Source: Streptomyces sp. NRRL S-646
Lineage (GTDB): Bacteria > Actinomycetota > Actinomycetes > Streptomycetales > Streptomycetaceae
Reading direction: 5' to 3'
Assembly: GCF_000720765.1 (NCBI RefSeq)
Contig: NZ_JODC01000027.1
Span: 1-64,000 of the forward strand
Length of the DNA: 64,000 bases
Below are positions 41,736 through 50,214 of this stretch, piece after piece. Position 1 is the stretch's first letter. Every line of letters begins with the position of its first letter. A program made the translations under genes and the position numbers. Below the pieces are notes generated by a model. That model was not told where the DNA came from. It was given only the letters and a program-made list of their open reading frames with translations, and did no database searches.

Positions 41736-42613
41736 GCGGTGGAGCATCGACTCGGCACGCGCGCGGATCTGGGCGTCGCTGTGCTCGCTCGCCGGCAGCA
41801 GCCAGAAGCGGTCCGCGCGGATGCCGTCCACGACGAGCTCCGCGACCTCCTCCACGGGCGTGAACCACACCTCCCGGCCCGCCGCGCGCATCGCCGCCTC
41901 CCACTGGCCGAGGCTGCGGTACGGCGTCCTGCGCGGCCGCTCCTTCGCGTACCGCTCGGGCCTGTTGCGGTGCGACTCCCACAGGCCGGTGCGCAGCATG
42001 TGCGGCCCGGGGAAGAGCACGGACGCGCCCACGCGCGCGTGCTCCGCCCTGAGGTGGGCGTACAGGGACTCGGTCATCGTGACGACGGCGGTCTTGGTGA
42101 CGGCGTACACGGAGGCGGTGGGCAGCGGGGCGATGCCGCCGTCGCAGGAGGACGTGTTGACGACATGACCGGGTTGACCCGACTTGATCATCCGTGGCAG
42201 GAACGCCTGGACGCCATGGAAGACGCCCCACACATTGACGGCGAACGCCCACTTCCAGTCGTTCGGTTCGTGCTCCCACATGCGGCCCTCGGCACCGGAG
42301 CCGACCCCGGCGTTGTTGCACAGGACATGCACGGCGCCGTACGTCTCGTACGCCGACTCGGCGAGGTCCAGGACCTCCTGACGCTCGCCGACGTCGACCA
42401 CGCGCGCGTGCACGTCGGCACCCTCGGCGCGCAGGTCCGCGGCCGCCTTCTCCAGGGCGCTCTCCTCGACGTCGGCGAGGACCACCTTCAGGCCCTCGCC
42501 CGCGAACCGCCGGGCCATGGCGAGCCCGATCCCTCCCCCACTGCCTGAAGGGCGTGGGCGGTGCCCCCAGCCGCCCCGGTGACGACGGCGACCTGTCCGG
42601 CCCGGAGTTCCAT
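41736..42613 (-). pseudogene. SDR dehydrogenase gene broken by a repeat and a 3' deletion
   Basis: It starts at ATG 42613 (MELRAGQVAVVTGAAGG), overlapping the stop of the upstream gene (TAATG). At the Rossmann loop a 40-bp hairpin repeat intervenes and the reading frame changes. The remainder (GIGLAMARRFAGEGL... NNAGVGSG... SSCDGG... YAVTK ... ESMLHR) is a near-complete SDR of about 265 aa in another frame. The 3' end then runs into an amidohydrolase fragment. If one G in the run at 42532-42540 were a sequencing error, the insert would be in frame. Confidence 0.75.
42531..42570 (-). repeat. GC-rich hairpin repeat in the Rossmann loop of the SDR
   Basis: On the gene strand it runs CTGGGGGCACCGCCCACG...TTCAGGCAGTGGGGGAGGG. 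CC.CCCA pairs with TGGG.GG around a CCTTCAGG-type loop. The layout parallels family A (G-run, C-rich arm, small loop, TGGGGGA arm). It interrupts GAAGG|IG exactly. Confidence 0.75.
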
Positions 42614-43410
42614 TACACCCGCCCCTGTGGAGGCGCGTCGAGGATCTGCCCCGGATCGTCGTAGCGCTGGTGGATGTACGGCAACAGGGCTTCCGGGCTG
42701 ACCCGTTCGACGACCTTGCCGCGCTGGTCGCTGGTCTTCTCACCGATGGTGATGTCGACGAGCCGGAGGACCGGGAGGTCGGCCACCGGGTCGTACATGG
42801 ACTCGCGCAGGACGACCTCCCCGGTGACCCGCTCCAGCCGGCGCACCTTCTCGTTGCGCAGGCAGTGGACCAGCACCGGATCGACGTCGAAGCCCGAACC
42901 GTCCACCGCGGGAAGGAACTTGAAGTAGAAGTCGGTCTTCCGGCTCCGCTCCGGCAGCGGCAGCCGGCCGCTCACCGCGCCGCGCACCTCGACGAAGGCG
43001 ATGCCGTGCCGGGCGAGGGAGGCATGGACGACGAGGCCGTCGCGCTCGACCGTCACCTCGCCCAGCTTCTTGGGCTCCCCGAAGACCTCACGGCCGCCGG
43101 TGAGGGCCCGCTCGTGGGTCATCGGCATGACGAGCGGGTACCAGCCGTCGACGCCCGCGTGCGAGGCGGCCACCGCGAACGAGCCCGCGCCGAGCGGGTG
43201 TCCGGACAGGTCGACCCTGCTGATGTTCACCCGGACCAGGGGCCGGCCCGTGGGTTTCAGGGGCGGCGGCAGCACCGCGGCGAGCGCGTCCGGGTCGGTC
43301 TCCCACTGGGCCACCACACCGGTGGACCAGATGTCGGGAAGCCTCGCGGCCGCTGTGCGCGCGGCGGCGATCTCCGCCTCGGTCCGTGCCCCGTACCGTA
43401 CGCGTGCCAT
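42613..43410 (-). CDS. Acetoacetate decarboxylase-family protein
   Basis: 265 aa from ATG 43410. The ADC fold is indicated by VLPPPLKPTGRPLVRVNIS (about 48-66), GWYPLVMPMTHERALTGGREVFGEPKKLGEVTVERDG (about 93-129; the GEPKK lysine aligns with the catalytic Lys region of ADC) and LVHCLRNEKVRRLE. Enzymes of this superfamily include non-decarboxylating members, so activity is uncertain. It is the first gene of a former operon whose next two genes (SDR, amidohydrolase) are damaged, which suggests the pathway is no longer intact. Confidence 0.85.
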   Translation of the reverse strand: MARVRYGARTEAEIAAARTAAARLPDIWSTGVVAQWETDPDALAAVLPPPLKPTGRPLVRVNISRVDLSGHPLGAGSFAVAASHAGVDGWYPLVMPMTHERALTGGREVFGEPKKLGEVTVERDGLVVHASLARHGIAFVEVRGAVSGRLPLPERSRKTDFYFKFLPAVDGSGFDVDPVLVHCLRNEKVRRLERVTGEVVLRESMYDPVADLPVLRLVDITIGEKTSDQRGKVVERVSPEALLPYIHQRYDDPGQILDAPPQGRV

Positions 43411-43591
43411 AGCCGTACCGCCCTTCCGTCGGCCGTCACACGCCGGGCGGGCAGCACGCTTGCACCGGCTGCCGAAAAGGTCCATAGCCGGGGGCACAGA
43501 CATTCGCGCCATTCGCGGCACTCGAACAGAGCGGCGCGGAAGGCCACCTGACGGACAGGACTGTCAGTGCCGGCCCGTATCCTCAGGGACC

Positions 43592-44581
43592 ATGCTCGAA
43601 GACCTTCCGACCGCAGCGTCCTCCCCCACAGCGTGGCCGGCCGCGTATCCGCAGGGATACGCGGTCGTTGACGTGGAGACCACCGGCCTGGCCCGGGACG
43701 ACCGGATAATCTCCGCGGCCGTCTACCGGCTGGACGCGCGCGGCGAGGTCCAGGACCACTGGTACACGACGGTCAACCCGGAGCGGGATCCGGGGCCGGT
43801 GTGGATCCACGGCCTGACGAGCGAGGCGCTCGAGGGTGCGCCCCTCTTCCAGGACATCGCCGAGGAGTTCGCGACCCGGTTGGAGGGCCGGGTGCTCGTC
43901 GCGCACAACGCGGTCTTCGACTGGCAGATGATCGCGCGGGAGTACGCGCGCGCGGAGCGCGAGGCGCCGGTGCGGCAGCGGCTGTGCACCATCGCGCTCT
44001 CCAAGGAGCTGGGCCTGCCGCTGCCCAACCACAAGCTGGAGTCGCTGGCCGCCCACTTCGGCGTCGTGCAGCAGCGCGCGCACCACGCGCTGGACGACGC
44101 GCGCGTGCTGGCGGAGGCGTTCCGGCCGAGCCTCGTGGCCGCGGCGGCCGGGGGCGTACGGCTGCCGCTGCACGAGTGCCGGCCGCTGACGGAGTGGGCG
44201 GACCGGCCCGCGCCCCGGATCGGACAGCAGAGCGGGGGCTACGGCAGCTATCGGCCGAGCAGTTGGCGCCCCTCCCGCAAAAGGCCCGTATGCCCATATC
44301 CCAACCCGGGTCGCTATGAAGACGGCAAACCACTCAAGCAGGGCATGCGGATCGCCTTCTCCGGGGACACCTCCGTGGAGCGGGAGCTGCTGGAGGACCG
44401 CGCGGTCGAGGCGGGGCTGCATGTCGCGACGAGCCTGTCCCGGCTGACCAGCCTGCTCGTCACGAACGACCCTGACTCGGGTACGTCGAAGGTGGTCAAG
44501 GCCCGGCAGTACGGGACTCCGGTGGTGGACGAGGCGGCGTTCGGACAGCTGCTCAGGGATGTGGAGCCCGCCGACGGATGA
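43592..44581 (+). CDS. DEDDh exonuclease with C-terminal BRCT domain
   Basis: 329 aa from ATG 43592. Exonuclease motifs: VVDVETTGLA (Exo I, Asp/Glu, about 25), VAHNAVFDWQMIA (Exo II) and HHALDDARVLAEAF (Exo III, His/Asp). After a proline/arginine-rich linker (about 215-250) comes a BRCT domain (GMRIAFSGDTSVERELLEDRAVEAG, TSLLVTNDPDSGTSKVVKARQYGTPVVDE). Similar proteins act in DNA repair or proofreading. It is separate from any polymerase gene. A long upstream in-frame extension was rejected because it is antisense to the ADC-family gene. Confidence 0.9.
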   Translation: MLEDLPTAASSPTAWPAAYPQGYAVVDVETTGLARDDRIISAAVYRLDARGEVQDHWYTTVNPERDPGPVWIHGLTSEALEGAPLFQDIAEEFATRLEGRVLVAHNAVFDWQMIAREYARAEREAPVRQRLCTIALSKELGLPLPNHKLESLAAHFGVVQQRAHHALDDARVLAEAFRPSLVAAAAGGVRLPLHECRPLTEWADRPAPRIGQQSGGYGSYRPSSWRPSRKRPVCPYPNPGRYEDGKPLKQGMRIAFSGDTSVERELLEDRAVEAGLHVATSLSRLTSLLVTNDPDSGTSKVVKARQYGTPVVDEAAFGQLLRDVEPADG

Positions 44582-44661
44582 CCCGTACGGACGGGTGATT
44601 GCCACGCGACTCGCCCGCCGCCCGCTCGCCCGCGCGGCGGCGACGGCTCACCCTGTGGCGC

Positions 44662-44895
44662 ATGGCGACCTGTGAAGTATGTGGCAATGACTACGGAATG
44701 ACCTTCGAGGTGCATGCGCAGGGAGCGGTGCACGTCTTCGACTGCTTCTCCTGCGCGATCCACCGCATGGCACCCGTGTGCGAGCACTGCCGTGTGTCGA
44801 TCATCGGGCAGGGAGTCGAGGTCGACGGCCAGTGGTTCTGCGGAGCGCACTGCGCCCGCGAGGAGGGCAAGGTGGGCATCGTCGACAAGGTGTAA
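44662..44895 (+). CDS. Small multi-Cys (zinc-ribbon-like) protein
   Basis: 77 aa from ATG 44662. Cysteines in MATCEVCGN, FDCFSCAIH, PVCEHCRV and WFCGAHCAREE give four C-x2-C type pairs with neighbouring His, enough for two zinc sites (LIM/ribbon-like or metallothionein-like). No signal peptide. No named family recognised with certainty. Between an exonuclease gene and SURF1. Confidence 0.8.
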   Translation: MATCEVCGNDYGMTFEVHAQGAVHVFDCFSCAIHRMAPVCEHCRVSIIGQGVEVDGQWFCGAHCAREEGKVGIVDKV

Positions 44896-44944
44896 CCCGC
44901 TACCCGCCCGTATGCGCCCCACGACCGAGTTGTACGGTCGTGGG

Positions 44945-45736
44945 GTGTACCGCTTCCTGTTGTCCCGGCAGTGGGTGATCCTCACCCTGATCGCCCTCCT
45001 CCTGATCCCCACGATGATCAGGCTGGGCATCTGGCAGAAGCACCGCTACGAGATGCGCACCGCCCGCAACGACCTGGTCTCCGCGGCGCTGCACGCGAAG
45101 CCGGTCCCCGTGGAGCAGCTCACCTCCCCCGGACACGCGGTCACCAGCACCGACAAATACCGCACCGTCACCGCGACGGGCACCTTCGACACCGCCCGCG
45201 AGGAAGTCGTCAGGCGCCGCACCAACTCCGACGACGAGGTCGGCTTCCATGTCCTGACCCCGTTCGTCCTGACGGACGGCAAGGTGGTGCTGGTCAACCG
45301 CGGCTGGATCCCGGCGAACGGGGCACAGACCACCTTCCCGAAGATCCCCGCGCCGCCCGCCGGCAAGGTCACCATCAAGGGGCGGCTGAAGGCCGACGAG
45401 ACGACCGCGGCGAGCGGCATCAAGGAGATCAAGGGGCTGCCGGACCGGCAGGTCATGCTGATCAACAGCGAGGAGCAGGCCCGGCGGCTCGGGGCCACGG
45501 TCCTCGGCGGTTACATCGAGCAGACGGCGCCGGAGGCGAAGGGCAACAGCCCCGAACAGATCTCCGACCCCGGCAGCGAGGACGCCCCGCTGAACTACGC
45601 GTACATGATCCAGTGGTGGCTGTTCGCCGCCGGTGTCCCGGTGGGTTGGTGGGTGCTCGTACGACGCGAGCGCCGTGACCGGGAGGAAGCGGCCGCCAAG
45701 GAACAGGCGCAGGAAGCGGAACCCGCAGCGGTGTAG
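44945..45736 (+). CDS. SURF1-family cytochrome oxidase biogenesis protein
   Basis: 263 aa from GTG 44945 (VYRFLLSRQWVILTLIALLLI). N-terminal helix about 8-27, then LGIWQKHRYEMRTARND (SURF1 block), ATGTFD, GFHVLTPFVLTDGKVVLVNRGWIPAN at about 105-130 and the C-terminal helix with NYAYMIQWWLFAAGVPVGWWVLVRRE. SURF1 helps assemble haem a into cytochrome c oxidase. An upstream in-frame ATG (MRPTTELYG) has no good ribosome site. Confidence 0.92.
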   Translation: MYRFLLSRQWVILTLIALLLIPTMIRLGIWQKHRYEMRTARNDLVSAALHAKPVPVEQLTSPGHAVTSTDKYRTVTATGTFDTAREEVVRRRTNSDDEVGFHVLTPFVLTDGKVVLVNRGWIPANGAQTTFPKIPAPPAGKVTIKGRLKADETTAASGIKEIKGLPDRQVMLINSEEQARRLGATVLGGYIEQTAPEAKGNSPEQISDPGSEDAPLNYAYMIQWWLFAAGVPVGWWVLVRRERRDREEAAAKEQAQEAEPAAV

Positions 45737-45787
45737 CCACGCGCCGGTCACTCCCCCGGCCCCACCCCGGATTGCCCTGCGGCCCTT

Positions 45788-47593
45788 GTGGGAACCCGCA
45801 ACTCCGTGCATCCCCGTATCGAGGACTACGCCCTCATCGGCGACGAACAGACCGCGGCCCTGGTCGGCCGGGACGGCTCGGTCGACTGGCTGTGCCTGCC
45901 CCGCTTCGACTCGCCTGCCTGCTTCGCCAAGCTGCTCGGCGACAAGGAGAACGGCCACTGGCGCATCGCACCCAAGGGCGCCAAGGGCCACTGCACCCGC
46001 CGCGCCTACCGCCCCGGCACCCTCGTCCTGGACACCGAGTGGGAGACCGCCGAGGGGGCGGTGCGCGTCACCGACCTGATGCCGCAGCGCGACCACGCCC
46101 CCGACCTCGTACGCGTCGTCGAGGGCCTGCACGGCAAGGTGACCGTCCGCAGCACGCTGCGGCTGCGCTTCGACTACGGCTCGATCGTGCCGTGGATGCG
46201 CAAAACCAACAGCCACCGGGTGGCGATCGCCGGCCCGGACTCGGTGTGGCTGCGCACCGAACCCCCGGTGCACACCTGGGGCGAGGACTACGGCACACAC
46301 TCGGAGTTCACCCTGAAGAAGGGCGAGAAGGTCGCGTTCGTCCTCACCTGGCACCCCTCGCACCACCCGCGTCCGCCCCAGATCGACCCGTACAAGGCGC
46401 TGCACACCAGCGTGAAGGACTGGCAGAAGTGGTCCGCCGCATGCCGCTACGACGGTCCCCACCGCGACGCCGTGCTGCGCTCCCTGCTCACTCTCAAGGC
46501 CCTCACCTACGCCCCGACCGGCGGCATCGTCGCCGCCCCCACCACCTCACTGCCCGAGGAGCTCGGCGGGGTGCGGAACTGGGACTACCGCTACTGCTGG
46601 CTGCGCGACTCCACCCTCACCCTCGGCGCGCTCCTGGCGTGCGGCTACCACGAGGAGGCCGAGGCGTGGCGGAACTGGCTGCTGCGCGCGGTCGCGGGCG
46701 ACCCGGCCGACCTGCAGATCATGTACGGCCTCGCGGGCGAGCGGCGGCTGCCCGAGTTCGAGCTGTCGTGGCTGTCCGGCTTCGCGGACTCGACGCCCGT
46801 GCGGATCGGCAACGAGGCCGTGAACCAGCTGCAGCTGGACGTGTACGGCGAGGTCCTGGACTCGCTGTCGCTGGCCCGGAGTTCGGGCCTGTCCGCCAAG
46901 CCGCACACGTGGGCGATCCAGGCCACCCTGATGGACTGGCTGCAGGCACAGTGGCGACAGCCCGACGAGGGGCTGTGGGAGGTGCGCGGCGGCCGCCGCC
47001 AGTTCGTCCACTCCAAGGTCATGGTGTGGGTGGCCGCCGACCGTGCCGTGCGCACGCTGGAGGAGAACCCGAAGCTGCGCGGCGACGTGGACGGCTGGCG
47101 CGCGCTGCGCGACGAGGTGCACCGCGAGGTGTGCGAGAAGGGCTTCGACACCGAGCGGAACACGTTCACACAGTCCTACGGGTCCCGCGAACTCGACGCC
47201 GCGCTCCTGCTCATCCCGCGCGTGGGCTTCCTTCCGCCCGACGACCCGCGCGTGATCGGCACCGTCGACGCGATCCGCGAGGAGCTGGGCCACGACGGCT
47301 TCCTGCGCCGCTACAGCACCGACGAGACGACGGTCGACGGGCTGCCCGGCGACGAGGGCACGTTCCTGGTGTGCTCGTTCTGGCTCGCGGACGCACTGCA
47401 CATGACGGGCCGCAAGAAGGAGGCACGGGAGCTGTTCGAACGGCTGGTGGGGCTCACCAACGACGTGGGTCTGCTGGCCGAGGAGTACGACCCCGTGGCC
47501 GGCCGCCAGCTCGGCAACTTCCCGCAGGCCTTCAGCCACGTCGGTCTGGTGAACACCGCCCTCGCCCTGTTCGGGGACGACGAGGCAGGATAG
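45788..47593 (+). CDS. Glycoside hydrolase family 15 protein (glucoamylase/trehalase-like)
   Basis: 601 aa from GTG 45788. It begins RIEDYALIGDEQTAALVGRDGSVDWLCLPRFDSPACF, the usual start of cytosolic GH15 proteins. Catalytic-domain blocks NWDYRYCWLRDSTLTLGALL at about 260-280, AGERRLPEFELSWLSGFADSTPVRIGN, KPHTWAIQATLMDWL, GSRELDAALLLIPRVGFLPP and DEGTFLVCSFWLADAL are all present. Actinobacterial members include trehalases and glucoamylases; the substrate is not decidable here. No signal peptide. Five bases separate it from the SDR gene, so they are probably coupled. Confidence 0.9.
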   Translation: MGTRNSVHPRIEDYALIGDEQTAALVGRDGSVDWLCLPRFDSPACFAKLLGDKENGHWRIAPKGAKGHCTRRAYRPGTLVLDTEWETAEGAVRVTDLMPQRDHAPDLVRVVEGLHGKVTVRSTLRLRFDYGSIVPWMRKTNSHRVAIAGPDSVWLRTEPPVHTWGEDYGTHSEFTLKKGEKVAFVLTWHPSHHPRPPQIDPYKALHTSVKDWQKWSAACRYDGPHRDAVLRSLLTLKALTYAPTGGIVAAPTTSLPEELGGVRNWDYRYCWLRDSTLTLGALLACGYHEEAEAWRNWLLRAVAGDPADLQIMYGLAGERRLPEFELSWLSGFADSTPVRIGNEAVNQLQLDVYGEVLDSLSLARSSGLSAKPHTWAIQATLMDWLQAQWRQPDEGLWEVRGGRRQFVHSKVMVWVAADRAVRTLEENPKLRGDVDGWRALRDEVHREVCEKGFDTERNTFTQSYGSRELDAALLLIPRVGFLPPDDPRVIGTVDAIREELGHDGFLRRYSTDETTVDGLPGDEGTFLVCSFWLADALHMTGRKKEARELFERLVGLTNDVGLLAEEYDPVAGRQLGNFPQAFSHVGLVNTALALFGDDEAG

Positions 47594-47598
47594 GGGCC

Positions 47599-48354
47599 AT
47601 GGATCTTGGACTGAAGGACCGGGTGTACGTCGTCACGGGGGCCACGCGGGGCCTCGGCAATGCCTCCGCGCGTGAGCTCGTCGCGGACGGCGCGAAGGTG
47701 GTCGTGACGGGGCGGGACGAGAAGCGGGTCGCCGACGCGGCGGCCGAGCTGGGGCCCGATGCCCACGGGGTGGCCGTCGACAACGCCGACCCCGAGGCCC
47801 CGGCGCGGCTGATCGCGGCGGCCCGGGAGAGGTTCGGCGGTTTCGACGGCATCCTCATCAGCGTGGGCGGGCCTCCGGCCGGGTTCCTGGCGGACAACAC
47901 GGACGACCAGTGGCGTACGGCGTTCGAGTCCGTCTTCCTGGGGGCCGTGCGGCTTGCCCGGGAGGCCGCCATGCAGTTGGAGGAGGGCGGTGTCATCGGG
48001 TTCGTGCTGTCGGCCTCGGTGTACGAGCCGATTCCCGCGCTCACCATTTCCAACGGGCTGCGCCCCGGGCTGGCCGGATTCGCCAAGTCCCTCGCCGACG
48101 AGTTGGGGCCCCGGGGAATCCGGGTCGTGGGTCTGCTGCCCTCCCGTATCGACACGGACCGGGTCCGCGAATTGGACGGACTGTCCGCCGATCCCGAAGC
48201 CACGCGTACCGCGAACGAATCCCGTATTCCACTGCGGCGTTACGGCACACCGGAGGAGTTCGGGCGGACGGCGGCTTTCCTGTTGTCCCCCGCCGCTTCC
48301 TATCTGACCGGGATCATGATCCCCGTCGACGGCGGAATGCGGCACGGATTCTGA
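47599..48354 (+). CDS. SDR-family oxidoreductase
   Basis: 251 aa from ATG 47599. TGATRGLGNASARELVADGAKVVVTGRDE (NADP-type), SVGGPPAG in place of NNAG, SASVYEPIPALTISNGLRPGLAG covering the catalytic Ser with the Tyr-Lys position replaced by Asn-x-x-Arg (SNGLRPG), and the C-terminal PVDGGMRHGF. The altered Tyr/Lys motif suggests modified or lost catalysis. Immediately downstream of GH15. Convergent with amaP, separated by 3 bp. Confidence 0.85.
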   Translation: MDLGLKDRVYVVTGATRGLGNASARELVADGAKVVVTGRDEKRVADAAAELGPDAHGVAVDNADPEAPARLIAAARERFGGFDGILISVGGPPAGFLADNTDDQWRTAFESVFLGAVRLAREAAMQLEEGGVIGFVLSASVYEPIPALTISNGLRPGLAGFAKSLADELGPRGIRVVGLLPSRIDTDRVRELDGLSADPEATRTANESRIPLRRYGTPEEFGRTAAFLLSPAASYLTGIMIPVDGGMRHGF

Positions 48355-48357
48355 AGG

Positions 48358-48945
48358 TCAACTGACCCTCTCCGCACGGTGCTTGACGCCCTTCATCCGC
48401 ACCTCGGCGGGAAATGCGGCGAGACCCGCGGAATTGCGTGCGTGCATCAGGGCCCGGGTCGTGAGCTCGTGCAGGGCCGTTCCCGGGTCCACGTGCGGTT
48501 CCAGGAGGAGTTGCACGCGCGCCTCGGGGGCGGTACGGCGGCCGGTCAGATGGGCACGGGCATGCGCCACTCCCTCCAACTCGCCCGCCTCGCTCGCCAG
48601 TACGCCTTCCAGGGCCCGGCCCCGCAGCAGCGCGCCCTCGCCGTCACCGGTGTCCACCAGGACCTCGGCGAGGCGGCGTCGGCGCAGGACCGCGGTCAGC
48701 CACCACAGGGCGAGCAGGACCAGGACGGCCAGTACGGCGATGACGGTGGGCCACCACCAGCCGGAGCCCTGCCAGCGGGTGCGTTCGGCGTCGCTGAGCA
48801 GGACGTCGTGCCGGCCGTCGTGGATCCACCAGGACGGGGGCGGAGCGCCGAGCCCGACGGCCAGGACCGAGCCGCCCAGCAGGAGCAGGGCGAGTCCGAC
48901 GATCCCGATAAGTACCCGGTTGACGATCCTGAGCATCGCCCTCAC
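48358..48945 (-). CDS. amaP: Alkaline-shock membrane anchor AmaP-like protein
   Basis: 195 aa. Two membrane helices (VLIGIVGLALLLLGGSVLAVGLG, about 10-32; VIAVLAVLVLLALWWLTAVLRRRR, about 68-91), then a conserved cytosolic part (ALEGVLASEAGELEGVAHARAHLTGRRTAPEARVQLLLEPHVDPGTAL). In Gram-positive bacteria AmaP anchors Asp23 to the membrane. Last gene of the five-gene operon; its start overlaps the preceding gene by 4 bp. Confidence 0.88.
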   Translation of the reverse strand: MRAMLRIVNRVLIGIVGLALLLLGGSVLAVGLGAPPPSWWIHDGRHDVLLSDAERTRWQGSGWWWPTVIAVLAVLVLLALWWLTAVLRRRRLAEVLVDTGDGEGALLRGRALEGVLASEAGELEGVAHARAHLTGRRTAPEARVQLLLEPHVDPGTALHELTTRALMHARNSAGLAAFPAEVRMKGVKHRAERVS

Positions 48946-49592
48946 CCCTTCCGTCCGGGACGCCGTACGTGCACCGACAGCGCGGGCGGGTGGGTGAGCC
49001 CCAGGCCCCTGATCGCGTCGTCGAGCGTGGCGTTCAGGTCGGCGCGTACGTCGCCCAGTTCGCGGAAGTGCGAGACGGCGTACACGTCGGCACGGGCGCG
49101 GCGCATCCGGACCCGTACCGACTGGACGCCGGCGACCTCCATGGCGCGGTCGCGCAGCACGAAGGCCGCCGCCTCGCGGTGCAGTCCGGCGCGGACGTCG
49201 GCGTGGGTGCGCCGCATCGGCAGGACCCCGCGCAGACCGGGGGTGACCGCCAGCACGACCAGCCAGAGGCCGAGGACGGCGGCGACCCCGGCGCCGACGA
49301 GCACCCAGGTGTCGTCGAGGGGGCGCTCGGCGAGCCGGCGGGCGAGTTCGCGGCGCCAGGCCATCGCGGGCCGGTGCGCCCGTACGGCCGCGATGTCGTA
49401 CAGGAACAGGCCGGCGACCGCCAGGACCAGTACCGCCACGATGCCCGCGGGGATCCGGCGCGCCGACCAGAAGCGGCCCTGATCACCGTCGTGGCCGGAC
49501 GGCTCAGGCCCGTATGCCGGTGCGTCATCGGGTGCCTTCTCGATGACCGGTAGTCGTTGTGTGGTGCCCTCGGAGCCCTGGGGCTCGCTCAT
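48942..49592 (-). CDS. DUF6286-type membrane protein of the Asp23 operon
   Basis: 216 aa from ATG 49592. Acidic N-terminus, then two membrane helices (IPAGIVAVLVLAVAGLFLYDIAAV, about 48-71; WVLVGAGVAAVLGLWLVVLAVTPGL, about 97-121). The C-terminal domain (DVRAGLHREAAAFVLRDRAMEVAGVQSVRVRMRRARADV) resembles the soluble region of AmaP and Asp23. Overlaps both neighbours by 4 bp. Function unknown; probably part of the same membrane-associated assembly. Confidence 0.82.
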   Translation of the reverse strand: MSEPQGSEGTTQRLPVIEKAPDDAPAYGPEPSGHDGDQGRFWSARRIPAGIVAVLVLAVAGLFLYDIAAVRAHRPAMAWRRELARRLAERPLDDTWVLVGAGVAAVLGLWLVVLAVTPGLRGVLPMRRTHADVRAGLHREAAAFVLRDRAMEVAGVQSVRVRMRRARADVYAVSHFRELGDVRADLNATLDDAIRGLGLTHPPALSVHVRRPGRKG

Positions 49593-50017
49593 CGCGTCCT
49601 CCCCTGTGCCACGCCGTGTGCCGGGGTCAGATGCAGCCGCTCCACGTGAACGGCCACCTCCGGCACCTCCATGCCCACCAACGCGCCTACCCGCGAAGCG
49701 ACATGTCGACGCACATCCGCGCATCGGGCACCGATGTCGCAGGGGTAGTCGAGCTCGATGTGGATGCGGACGTGGGCTGCCGCGATGGGGGTCCCCCCGC
49801 TCGAGGGAAGCCGAGAGTGGGAGCGGACGACGACGGTGGCGTGCGGGGGTGAGGTGTCCTCGGACTGGTCACTGAGGGTCTCCCTGGCCGCCTGGGCGGC
49901 GATCTTCGAGACCACCCGGTCGGCGATCCTGGTGGCCCCGCGCTCGCCCGGCGCGACGGTGGCCGTGGGTCTGCGCAGCTCACCGACACCGTCGCTCACC
50001 GTGCTCACCGTGCTCAC
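49589..50017 (-). CDS. Asp23/Gls24-family envelope stress protein with inserted repeat peptide
   Basis: 142 aa. Asp23 domain: TRIADRVVSKIAAQAARETL (about 29-48), then ATVVVR, an unrelated peptide SHSRLPSSGGTPIAA (about 66-80), then AHVRIHIELDYPCDIGARCADVRRHVASRVGALVGMEVPEVAVHVERL. The peptide is the translation of dispersed repeat family A (49785-49823) and splits a beta-strand pair that is contiguous in the other Asp23 protein of this operon. The frame is kept. Overlaps both neighbouring genes by 4 bp. Confidence 0.88.
   Translation of the reverse strand: MSTVSTVSDGVGELRRPTATVAPGERGATRIADRVVSKIAAQAARETLSDQSEDTSPPHATVVVRSHSRLPSSGGTPIAAAHVRIHIELDYPCDIGARCADVRRHVASRVGALVGMEVPEVAVHVERLHLTPAHGVAQGRTR
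49785..49823 (+). repeat. Dispersed hairpin repeat, family A, copy 2 (inside Asp23 gene)
   Basis: ATGGGGGTCCCCCCGCTCG...GAGAGTGGGAG, nearly identical to 22735-22775, with inner arms weakened (CTCGAG/CCGAG). Translated on the minus strand as HSRLPSSGGTPI. Confidence 0.88.
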
Positions 50018-50199
50018 CGCCGACGGTCGTCACGCGTACGGAAGAAGTCGCCGATCTCCAGATCCCCCTCCAGGAACCGGCCGACGACGAACCCGATGGC
50101 GCCCAGGGCGGCCACCAGCACGAAGGCGCCGAAGCCGCCGAAGTATCCGGCGAAGCCCAGCGCCATTCCGGCGATCATGCCGACCATGGCCCTGCTCAT
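50014..50199 (-). CDS. DUF2273-like small membrane protein
   Basis: 61 aa: MSRAMVGMIAGMALGFAGYF, then a second hydrophobic stretch (GAFVLVAALGAIGFVVGRFLEG) and a charged C-terminus DLEIGDFFRTRDDRRR. DUF2273 proteins accompany Asp23 operons in firmicutes and actinobacteria. Overlaps the next gene by 4 bp. Confidence 0.82.
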   Translation of the reverse strand: MSRAMVGMIAGMALGFAGYFGGFGAFVLVAALGAIGFVVGRFLEGDLEIGDFFRTRDDRRR

Positions 50200-50214
50200 C
50201 GTGCGCTCCCCTCA

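Noticed and set aside
43001..43591. An N-terminal extension of the exonuclease
   Set aside because: It lies antisense to the ADC-family gene and lacks homology to exonucleases.
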